A DNA stretch of 5,034 bases from Clostridia bacterium (GTDB taxonomy: Bacteria > Bacillota_A > Clostridia > Christensenellales > Aristaeellaceae), in assembly GCA_017509065.1 (NCBI GenBank), contig JAFWQM010000205.1, positions 1 to 5,034 of the forward strand. Direction: 5' to 3'. The position numbers and the translations under genes are program-made. The notes under the pieces were generated by a model. It was not told the DNA's origin. It did no database searches and saw nothing but the letters and a program-made list of their open reading frames with translations. Of this stretch, positions 1 through 5,034 are shown piece after piece (within the stretch, counting starts at the first letter, position 1; every line of letters starts with the position of its first letter).

Positions 1-408
<408 letters not shown>

Positions 409-481
409 CTATCTGCTTGATTTCCTTGTTTTTTGTATTTATATCAAATGGCTTGAGGCCATATTGATGGCAAGTCTTGAA

Positions 482-656
482 TCACCTCATCAGTCAGGCT
501 TTGCCTGACAGCTTCCCCTCAAGGGGAAGCCTTTTGGTAGCCTTCCCCTTGAGGGGGGCCGAAGCGCCCGGAAAACCTGCCTTTGGGCTGGTTTTCAGCG
601 GAGGCCAGGCCGGAAGACCTCGGATGGTGGCCCGCGAAGCGGGTCGGATGAGGTGA
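482..656. repeat. MITE-like palindromic element with 10-bp terminal inverted repeats, between grpE and dnaK
   Basis: The element begins with TCACCTCATC (482-491) and ends with its exact reverse complement GATGAGGTGA (647-656), giving 175 bp with no transposase inside. It contains several hairpins: GTCAGGC/GCCTGAC (493-499/503-509), GCTTCCCCT/AGGGGAAGC (511-519/522-530) and CCCGC/GCGGG (631-635/639-643). A further 15-nt segment (542-556) is the reverse complement of 515-529, so larger folds are possible. No target-site duplication is evident in the flanks. I recall similar CACCTCATC-ended, CTTCCCCTCAAGGGGAAG-containing intergenic repeats in gut Clostridia, but could not search. It sits inside a transcribed operon and ends 12 bp from the grpE stop codon, so it would be part of the polycistronic mRNA. 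An internal segment (about 555-621) seems to be a second repeat type inserted into it. Confidence 0.8.
555..604 (+). repeat. Dispersed hairpin repeat, copy 1 (nested in the larger element)
   Basis: This 50-bp segment matches 4882-4931 at 48 of 50 positions; the differences are at 564 (G versus A) and 582 (T versus C). It contains a short GGGC/GCCC stem (556-559/566-569) and a longer hairpin GAAAACC/GGTTTTC (571-577/590-596) with an inner GCC/GGC stem. It interrupts what would otherwise be a CCTTCCCCTTGAGGGG-type hairpin of the surrounding element. Its function is unknown. Confidence 0.8.
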
Positions 657-668
657 CCACTCAGCATG

Positions 669-1265
669 TCATTCCGCGACAACTTTCACCATCGCGTGCC
701 TGAGCACGAAGTCGCCCATCTTAAATCCTTTCTGGAGTACCGCGCAGACCGTTCCGGGCTCGCCCTCGTCAGCGGTTCCCTGCATCACGGCGTTTTCCAG
801 GTTGGGGTCAAACTTTTCGCCGGGCCGGTCAATGACCGTGACGCCGCGCTTTTCCAGGGTTTCCATGAGTTGCTTGTAGACCAGTTTCACCCCGGTCATC
901 AGCGTTTCGTCGCTGCTCTCCTGGGCGATGGCCCGTTCCAGGTTATCCACCACGGGGAGCAATTGCTTGATGAACTCCCTCGCCCCGTCCTCAAAGGCTT
1001 CGGCGCGGGTAGCCTTGGTGCGGCGGCGGAAGTTTTCAAAGTCCGCCTGCACGCGCTGGGCCAGGTTCAGGTATTCCTCCGCCTGCGCCTGCGCGGCTTT
1101 CAGGGGGTCTTGCTCCGGGGCCTCCTGGGCTTCCGCCGCTTCCACGTCCAGCGCGCCGTCGTCCGGTGTTTCCGGTACGGGCTGCTGCTCTTCCGGTTCC
1201 TCCACCGGCAATTCCTCGTTTATTTCTTCCGGTTCCTGATCGGCTTTCTTCTTTTTGTCAAACAT
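669..1265 (-). CDS. grpE: Nucleotide exchange factor GrpE
   Basis: GrpE is the cytoplasmic dimeric cochaperone that releases ADP from DnaK and so drives its substrate cycle. The 198-residue length is normal for the family. Residues 1-10 are lysine-rich (MFDKKKK) and 11-55 are very acidic and proline-rich, which fits the disordered N-terminal tail. Residues about 55-115 form the long helix/coiled coil with the typical YLNLAQRVQADFENFRRR, then LLPVVDNLERA. The C-terminal beta-wing region carries GEKFDPNLENAVMQ and VLQKGFKMGDFVLRHAMVKV. In the FDPNL motif many homologues have His-Glu or His-Asn next; here it is Glu-Asn (157-158). The start at 1265 has GAGGGA (forward 1272-1277) 6 nt upstream. 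It lies 18 bp after hrcA in the same direction, so it is certainly in the same operon and should share HrcA/CIRCE control. Confidence 0.97.
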   Translation of the reverse strand: MFDKKKKADQEPEEINEELPVEEPEEQQPVPETPDDGALDVEAAEAQEAPEQDPLKAAQAQAEEYLNLAQRVQADFENFRRRTKATRAEAFEDGAREFIKQLLPVVDNLERAIAQESSDETLMTGVKLVYKQLMETLEKRGVTVIDRPGEKFDPNLENAVMQGTADEGEPGTVCAVLQKGFKMGDFVLRHAMVKVVAE

Positions 1266-1283
1266 GTTTCGTCCCTCGATTCG

Positions 1284-2303
1284 TTATTCGCCCAGCATAT
1301 CCGTCAGCGCCCCGCCGATGGCAGAGAGCGCTGAAAGCACCTGGCCGTAGGGCATCCGCGTGGGGCCGATGACACCCACATAGCCGTGGTGCCCGCGCCC
1401 TACCTGGTAGCTGGCCGTGACCACGGAGCAGTCCAGCATTTCCGGCATTCCCGTTTCCGGGCCGATGCGCACGCTGAACGCTTCCTCCGGGCCGGAGAGC
1501 AGGGCCATCAGCTTTTCCTTTTCTTCCAGCACGCTCAGGAACGCCCGCGCTTTTTCCACGTCGGAGTATTCCGGATAGTTCAGGATGTTGTGGCTGCCGC
1601 CCACGGTGACGGTGTCGGTGGCGGACTGCCGTGCCATCTGGGCCGCCAGCTCGGCGATACCCTGAATCACCCGGTCGTCCCCGCCCATCTGCCGGGAATA
1701 AGCCCCCAGCATTTCCTGGACTTCCTGGAGCGTCCGGCCCTGGAGCCGTTCGGTCAGCATCCGGGAGATGGCGTAGAGCGCGTCGCCGTCCAGCGCGTCG
1801 GATACGTGGATCACCGTGTCCCGGATGACCCCGGTGTCGGTGACGATCACCAGCAGGGCCGCGCCGCGGGGCATGGGAACCAACTGCAGGGTGGACACAC
1901 GCAGTTCCAACTGCTTGGGCATCATCACCACGGCGGTGTACCGGGTATACTCGGAAATAGCCTGGGCCGCGCTGGTGATTACGTCCTCCACCTGCCGCAC
2001 GCGCTCGGAGAAGAACGCCCGGGCCTGGGGATTCTGGGGCAATGCCCCGCCGCCCAGCAGTTCATCCACGTACAGCCGGTAGGCTTTCAGGCTGGGCACC
2101 CGGCCTGCCGAGACGTGCGGCTGGGCCAGATAGCCCAATTCCTCCAGGTCGCTCATCTCATTGCGGATGGTGGCGCTGGAGAGGCTGGTTTCATACTTGC
2201 GGGAAATGGTACGGCTGCCCACCGGCATGGCCGTGAGGATGTAGTCGTCGATGATGGCCCGCAGGATGCGTTCTTTTCGCGCGTCCATCTCGTGGCTCGC
2301 CAT
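1284..2303 (-). CDS. hrcA: Heat-inducible transcription repressor HrcA
   Basis: HrcA is the repressor that binds CIRCE operators and blocks the class I heat-shock genes; in studied species its folding depends on GroEL. The 339 residues match the family length. Residues about 7-75 form a winged-helix DNA-binding domain, with the hallmark SSATIRNEMSDLEELGYL (42-59) followed by PHVSAGRVPS; the more usual text is SPATIRNEM and HTSAGRVPSDKGYR, so there are small departures. The middle is the GAF-like and dimerisation region. The C-terminus has the family signature GPTRMPYGQVLSALSAIGG. The start at 2303 is chosen over an in-frame Met five codons later because AAAGGAGGG lies 7 nt upstream of it. It is the first gene of the operon, with a CIRCE element about 40 bp upstream, so autorepression is expected. 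Confidence 0.97.
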   Translation of the reverse strand: MASHEMDARKERILRAIIDDYILTAMPVGSRTISRKYETSLSSATIRNEMSDLEELGYLAQPHVSAGRVPSLKAYRLYVDELLGGGALPQNPQARAFFSERVRQVEDVITSAAQAISEYTRYTAVVMMPKQLELRVSTLQLVPMPRGAALLVIVTDTGVIRDTVIHVSDALDGDALYAISRMLTERLQGRTLQEVQEMLGAYSRQMGGDDRVIQGIAELAAQMARQSATDTVTVGGSHNILNYPEYSDVEKARAFLSVLEEKEKLMALLSGPEEAFSVRIGPETGMPEMLDCSVVTASYQVGRGHHGYVGVIGPTRMPYGQVLSALSAIGGALTDMLGE

Positions 2304-2310
2304 GGTTCAG

Positions 2311-2319
2311 CCCTCCTTT
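2311..2319 (-). promoter_or_regulatory. Ribosome binding site of hrcA
   Basis: The minus strand reads AAAGGAGGG, separated by 7 nt from the ATG at 2303. This decides between two in-frame Met codons near the start of hrcA. Confidence 0.88.
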
Positions 2320-2342
2320 CCCGGAACTCGTTTTCTGTGTTG

Positions 2343-2369
2343 TTAGCACTCTCGATCGTTGAGTGCTAA
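2343..2369. promoter_or_regulatory. CIRCE operator (HrcA binding site)
   Basis: The sequence is TTAGCACTC (2343-2351), a 9-nt spacer, then GAGTGCTAA (2361-2369). This is an exact match to the consensus CIRCE inverted repeat TTAGCACTC-N9-GAGTGCTAA, and one more base pairs on each side (2342/2370). It lies just downstream of the predicted hrcA transcription start (about 2373), where bound HrcA blocks transcription and where the repeat also lies in the 5' leader of the mRNA. It is more than 60 bp from the divergent start near 2470, so control of the plus-strand genes is not expected but cannot be excluded. Confidence 0.98.
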
Positions 2370-2379
2370 CCACGGGTAT

Positions 2380-2408
2380 AAGATAACACGTTTCCCCCAA
2401 AATGTCAA
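2380..2408 (-). promoter_or_regulatory. Sigma-A type promoter of the hrcA-grpE-dnaK operon
   Basis: On the minus strand a perfect -35 box TTGACA (forward 2403-2408) is followed by a 17-bp spacer and a -10 box TATCTT (forward 2380-2385). The expected start point is near 2373, directly before the CIRCE element. This layout, a vegetative promoter with a CIRCE just downstream, is the standard one for HrcA-controlled operons. Confidence 0.88.
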
Positions 2409-2434
2409 TACTTATGGAAAAAATATTTCGATTA

Positions 2435-2463
2435 TTGATTTTCCTCACACAAGGCAATATAAT
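2435..2463 (+). promoter_or_regulatory. Sigma-A type promoter of the three-gene plus-strand operon
   Basis: TTGATT (2435-2440) and a perfect TATAAT (2458-2463) are separated by 17 bp. The expected start point is near 2470, which gives a leader of about 22 nt ending in the ribosome binding site at 2477-2484. The promoter is back to back with the heat-shock promoter: the two -35 boxes are 26 bp apart. Its position rules out the upstream in-frame ATG at 2402 as a start for the gene that follows. Confidence 0.85.
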
Positions 2464-2476
2464 GAAAGCAATCATC

Positions 2477-2484
2477 AAGGAGGA
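2477..2484 (+). promoter_or_regulatory. Ribosome binding site that sets the start of the amidotransferase-like gene
   Basis: AAGGAGGA lies 7 nt before the ATG at 2492. Two other in-frame Met codons, at 2402 and 2462-2464, fall upstream of or within the -10 region, so 2492 is the real start. Confidence 0.9.
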
Positions 2485-2491
2485 ATGCGGA

Positions 2492-3190
2492 ATGATTGTG
2501 ATCGGCATAACGCCCGCGCAGGATGAAAAGGGCAATATCACCATCAACCAGGATTATGTAAATGCGGTTGCCCGCGCCGGGGCGGCGCCTATGCTGCTGC
2601 CTCTGGATGAAGACGAAAACGCCCAGATCGCGCTGCTCACGCGCGTGGACGGCCTGCTGCTGTCCGGCGGGCCGGACCTTGCCCCCGCTTTGTACGGAGA
2701 GGAAATCATCCCCCAGTGCGGGGAAATTTCCGCGCAGCGGGACGCGGTGGAAATCAGCCTGTTTCTGAAAGCGCTGGAAATGGGCATGCCCGTTCTGGGC
2801 GTATGCCGGGGCATCCAGGTGATGAACGTGGCCTTGGGCGGCACGCTGTACCAGGACATTGAAACGCAATTGGAAGGTGCAATCAAGCATCCCTGCTATG
2901 ACCTGCCGCGCGACAAGGTTCACGAAGTGACCGTGATCGAAGATTCATTGCTGTATCGCATGTGCGGATTAAAACGGTTCAGCGTCAACAGCCGCCACCA
3001 CCAGGGCATTAAGCGCTTGGGCCACGGCCTGGTCGCCACGGCGTATTCCAGGGATGGGCTGATCGAGGCCGTCGATTATCCGAAGGAGAAATTCGTCACG
3101 GCGATTCAGTGGCATCCCGAATCCCTCGGCGACCGCTTTCCCGAAGCGCAGGCCATCTTCAACGCGTTCGCAGAGGCATGCGGCAGATGA
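2492..3190 (+). CDS. Class I glutamine amidotransferase-like hydrolase (peptidase C26, gamma-glutamyl-GABA hydrolase family)
   Basis: The protein has 232 residues, normal for the PuuD-like peptidase C26 family. These are cytoplasmic hydrolases that cleave gamma-glutamyl bonds in small molecules such as gamma-glutamyl-GABA. Seen in sequence: MIVIGITP as the first strand, DGLLLSGGPDLAPALYGEE (53-71), the nucleophile elbow VLGVCRGIQVMNVALGG with Cys105, VNSRHHQGI (165-173), and QWHPE with His208 and Glu210 completing the Cys-His-Glu triad. Nothing catalytic is missing. There is no signal peptide. It is the first gene of a plus-strand operon with its own sigma-A promoter, and its TGA overlaps the ATG of the next gene. 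The substrate cannot be told from sequence: the neighbours are not polyamine genes, so a role in putrescine breakdown is not supported, and the symbol puuD is withheld. Confidence 0.93.
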   Translation: MIVIGITPAQDEKGNITINQDYVNAVARAGAAPMLLPLDEDENAQIALLTRVDGLLLSGGPDLAPALYGEEIIPQCGEISAQRDAVEISLFLKALEMGMPVLGVCRGIQVMNVALGGTLYQDIETQLEGAIKHPCYDLPRDKVHEVTVIEDSLLYRMCGLKRFSVNSRHHQGIKRLGHGLVATAYSRDGLIEAVDYPKEKFVTAIQWHPESLGDRFPEAQAIFNAFAEACGR

Positions 3191-3915
3191 CGGAAATCGC
3201 GGTGGTGGCAGACCTCCATGGTAACTGGCCCGCCACGGAAGCGGTGGAAAAGGACATTATTCGGCGGGGCATCCAGCGCATCTGGTGTCTTGGCGATGTG
3301 GTAGGCAAAGGCCCGTCGTCGGATAAGACGTTTGACTGGGCGAAAGCCAACTGTGAGTTTATTCTGCAAGGCAACTGGGATGAGGGCGTCGGCAAAAAGC
3401 TGTTCCCCAAGGATCAGTTTTATTATGACCAGCTGGGCCCGCGCAGGATGCAGGCGCTGGTGGAATTGCCGATGGAGCATCACTCCTGGTTTTCCGGAAA
3501 GTATATGCGTCTCTTCCACGGGCGGCCCATCCTGCCGGAACCTTTCTTCGTGCATGAGCAGGCTGACCTGCTTGCTCCGTATTTTGAGCCGGACTATCAA
3601 ATCGTGGGCTATGGGGACGTGCACCGCCAGGGCTTGCGGTTGTTTGGCTACGGGCAATTACTGTTCAACACCGGCAGCGTGGGCAACGGCTTCGGCGTTG
3701 CCATGGCCCAGTACGCCATCCTCCGCGGTGAGCCGGACGGGCGGGAGGAAGCCCCGCTGGACGTGAACATGGTCATGCTGCCCTATGATAAGGAACAGGC
3801 CATCCGGGACACAATGGAAGCGGGCAGGCACGGCCTCGTGAACGCGGATTTATTTGTGAGTGAAATCCGGACGGGCCGCTATGCCCGCGGCACGGGGAGG
3901 GCGAATAAGGTATGA
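3187..3915 (+). CDS. Calcineurin-like metallophosphoesterase (YfcE/MJ0936-like)
   Basis: The 242-residue protein is a cytoplasmic two-metal phosphoesterase; relatives hydrolyse phosphomonoesters or phosphodiesters. The metal-binding motifs occur in order: DLHGN (Asp9, His11), GDVVGKGP (Asp37), GNWDE (Asn63), FHG (His111), GDVH (143-146) and NTGSVGN (161-167). The fifth motif is normally GHTH; here Asp144 replaces the first His while His146 is kept. I have an impression that GDIH/GDVH occurs in a Bacillota subgroup, so this is probably a lineage trait rather than damage. The start at 3187 forms an ATGA overlap with the previous stop and has AGAGG about 10 nt upstream; an in-frame ATG at 3178 is possible but lacks usable spacing. 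The end overlaps the next gene in the same way. The substrate is unknown. Confidence 0.92.
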   Translation: MTEIAVVADLHGNWPATEAVEKDIIRRGIQRIWCLGDVVGKGPSSDKTFDWAKANCEFILQGNWDEGVGKKLFPKDQFYYDQLGPRRMQALVELPMEHHSWFSGKYMRLFHGRPILPEPFFVHEQADLLAPYFEPDYQIVGYGDVHRQGLRLFGYGQLLFNTGSVGNGFGVAMAQYAILRGEPDGREEAPLDVNMVMLPYDKEQAIRDTMEAGRHGLVNADLFVSEIRTGRYARGTGRANKV

Positions 3916-4757
3916 TCCGTTTCGGTCCTGCGGGGAACTCCGATTCCTTTTACGCACAGGGATACAAGGCCAGCTGGCAGGCTCCCGCGTGGCTGCGCGG
4001 CATGGGACTGAGCGCCTATGAATACTCCTTCGGGCGAGGTATCCGGCTGACGGACGACATGGCGGATACAATCGCCGGGTACGCCCGGGAAAACGACATT
4101 GCCATCAGCGTTCACGCGCCGTATTTCATCAACCTGGCCAACCCCGCCCCGGAAAAGCGGGAGCGCTCCTTCCGCGACATCACCGACAGCGCCCGGCTTG
4201 TGGCCCGCATGGGCGGCGACCGGGTGGTGGTGCATCCCGGCGCGGTGATGAAGCTGGACAGGGAAGAGGCGGTTCAGAACTGCCGGGATGGCTTGAAAGA
4301 AGCCTATCGGCGGCTGGATGATATGGGATTATCCCAGGTTCATCTGTGCCCCGAAACCATGGGCCGGCCCAGCCAGGTCGGGGATTTAAAGGAAACCCTG
4401 GATTTCTGCGTGCTGGACGAGCGCTTCATTCCCTGCGTCGACTTCGCCCACCTCCACGCCTTGGGCCAGGGCGCATTGAACACGCCGGAGGACTTCGCCG
4501 CCGTGCTGGACGAAATTGAAGCTATCCTGGGCCTGGAACGTGCCCGGACGATGCACGTCCATTTCTCCACCATCGAATACGGCCCCGCCGGAGAAAAACG
4601 CCATCGCACCTTCGCCGACGAAAACTTTGGCCCCCGTTTTGAACACCTCGCTCCCCTCCTGAAAGAGCGCGGCTACGCCCCTCGCGTCATCTGCGAATGC
4701 CACGGCACCATGGCCGAGGACGCGAAGAAGATGATGGAAATATATCAGAGCATATGA
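3912..4757 (+). CDS. Endonuclease IV-like TIM barrel protein (AP endonuclease family 2)
   Basis: The 281-residue protein belongs to the xylose isomerase-like TIM barrel superfamily and resembles endonuclease IV (Nfo), a trinuclear zinc enzyme that cuts DNA at abasic sites. Ligand positions can be followed along the chain: ISVHAPYFINLA (His68), VVVHPGA (His108), CPETMG (Glu148), CVDFAHLHA (Asp177, His180), MHVHFS (His217), GEKRHRTF (His231) and VICECHG (Glu262). In classical Nfo a further ligand is the Asp of a Asp-Arg-His motif; here the triplet is Lys229-Arg230-His231, with Glu228 beside it. The family assignment is firm, but true AP endonuclease activity is not. The start at 3912 overlaps the previous TGA (ATGA), with GGGGAGG (3894-3900) 11 nt upstream. 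It is the last gene of the operon; no clear terminator follows. Either DNA repair or sugar-phosphate chemistry is possible. Confidence 0.9.
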   Translation: MIRFGPAGNSDSFYAQGYKASWQAPAWLRGMGLSAYEYSFGRGIRLTDDMADTIAGYARENDIAISVHAPYFINLANPAPEKRERSFRDITDSARLVARMGGDRVVVHPGAVMKLDREEAVQNCRDGLKEAYRRLDDMGLSQVHLCPETMGRPSQVGDLKETLDFCVLDERFIPCVDFAHLHALGQGALNTPEDFAAVLDEIEAILGLERARTMHVHFSTIEYGPAGEKRHRTFADENFGPRFEHLAPLLKERGYAPRVICECHGTMAEDAKKMMEIYQSI

Positions 4758-4879
4758 TTATGGGATGAAGAAACGTTACAACTCAGCCTCTGGGGATACA
4801 ACGGGAAAACAACATCAACGGGGGATTGTCAAGGAGAACTCCCCTTGACTGAAATCCGCAGCGGCGGCATGTACGCAGC
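4758..4879. other. Gene-free stretch after the operon
   Basis: No reading frame with a ribosome binding site is seen here on either strand. The only structure is an imperfect hairpin, GTCAAGG/CCTTGAC (4828-4834/4843-4849) with an 8-nt loop. It is not followed by a T-run on either strand, so it is not called a terminator. It may be the left fringe of the repeat block that begins at 4880. Confidence 0.6.
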
Positions 4880-4927
4880 GAGGGGCCGAAACGCCCGGAA
4901 AACCTGCCCTTGGGCTGGTTTTCAGCG
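4880..4927 (+). repeat. Tandem hairpin repeat, unit A
   Basis: The unit starts with a 23-bp stretch (4880-4902) repeated exactly at 4928-4950. It carries GGGC/GCCC (4883-4886/4893-4896) and a hairpin with GAAAACC/GGTTTTC (4898-4904/4917-4923) closed by an inner GCC/GGC stem. From 4882 it matches the copy in the grpE-dnaK gap at 48 of 50 positions. No coding potential is seen. Confidence 0.85.
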
Positions 4928-4974
4928 GAGGGGCCGAAACGCCCGGAAAATCATCCAGTGGATGATTTTCAGTG
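4928..4974 (+). repeat. Tandem hairpin repeat, unit B with a different stem
   Basis: The first 23 bp equal those of unit A. After that the stem differs: GAAAATCATCC (4946-4956) pairs perfectly over 11 bp with GGATGATTTTC (4960-4970) around a 3-nt loop. The trailing TTTTCAGTG parallels TTTTCAGCG in unit A. The hairpin has A-rich and T-rich arms, so some terminator-like activity is conceivable, but the T-run lies within the stem. Confidence 0.85.
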
Positions 4975-5034
4975 AAGGCCGGGCGGTAGCCCTGGAAAGG
5001 CCGGAAGGCCCTGTCCAGAACATTTCAGGCGGGA
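4975..5034 (+). repeat. Possible degenerate third repeat unit, cut by window edge
   Basis: This stretch keeps the order of elements seen in units A and B: GGGC/GCCC (4981-4984/4989-4992), then TGGAAA, a short stem GGCC/GGCC (4999-5002/5007-5010), then ATTTCAGGCGG. The sequence match is loose, so this is a tentative reading. Confidence 0.45.

Noticed and set aside
448..462. ATGGC/GCCAT hairpin as a terminator before dnaK
   Set aside because: The stem is only 5 bp and is not followed by a T-run on the minus strand.
482..656. Insertion sequence
   Set aside because: At 175 bp it is far too short for a transposase; it can only be a non-autonomous element.
494..682. 62-codon minus-strand frame between grpE and dnaK
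   Set aside because: It is a translation of the repeat element overlapping the end of grpE, with no ribosome binding site; repeats of this kind often leave chance open frames.
666..1334. Long plus-strand reading frame opposite grpE
   Set aside because: It is antisense to an unmistakable grpE, has no ribosome binding site, and its His/Phe/Arg-rich composition is that of a shadow frame.
1386..2369. 327-codon plus-strand reading frame opposite hrcA
   Set aside because: It mirrors hrcA codons in a GC-rich gene, has very high His/Gly content, starts with no ribosome binding site and runs through the CIRCE element.
2402..2491. N-terminal extension of the C26 hydrolase to an ATG at 2402
   Set aside because: That ATG lies upstream of the -35 and -10 boxes, while a strong ribosome binding site precedes 2492, where homologous proteins begin (MIVIGITP).
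4828..4849. Rho-independent terminator for the plus-strand operon
   Set aside because: There is a 7-bp stem, but the following bases are TGAAATCC, with no T-tract.
4880..5034. CRISPR array
   Set aside because: The units are adjacent hairpins of about 48 bp with a variable stem inside, not short identical repeats separated by unique spacers, and no cas gene is present.

Overview
The window looks like part of a chromosome from a moderately GC-rich Bacillota, probably of the class Clostridia. Evidence: an hrcA-grpE-dnaK heat-shock operon behind a perfect CIRCE operator, strong AAGGAGG ribosome binding sites, sigma-A type promoters with 17-bp spacers, and palindromic intergenic repeats of a kind I recall from gut Clostridia. 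The class is an inference; no rRNA gene is present to confirm it.

The left half (1-2408) is read on the minus strand. Transcription starts near 2373 from a TTGACA-N17-TATCTT promoter. It runs through a CIRCE element (2343-2369), then hrcA (2303-1284), an 18-bp gap, grpE (1265-669), a 278-bp gap and dnaK (390-1, cut by the window edge). HrcA represses its own operon by binding CIRCE. GrpE is the nucleotide exchange factor for the DnaK chaperone. The grpE-dnaK gap holds a 175-bp element with 10-bp terminal inverted repeats (482-656), itself apparently interrupted by a second repeat.

The right half (2435-4757) is read on the plus strand from a divergent promoter (TTGATT-N17-TATAAT). It holds three genes in a tight run: a class I glutamine amidotransferase-like hydrolase (peptidase C26 / PuuD-like), a calcineurin-like metallophosphoesterase, and an endonuclease IV-like TIM barrel protein. 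Both junctions are ATGA stop/start overlaps, so the three are very likely one translationally coupled operon. The substrates are unknown, and the trio may be an uncharacterised small pathway. Two of the three enzymes have a substitution at a metal-ligand position of the classical family.

The right end (4758-5034) has no gene. From 4880 it carries at least two, perhaps three, roughly 48-bp tandem units of the same hairpin-forming repeat seen inside the grpE-dnaK gap. The two clear units keep the same frame but have different stem sequences that both pair. I saw no phage, IS transposase, CRISPR, rRNA or tRNA feature.
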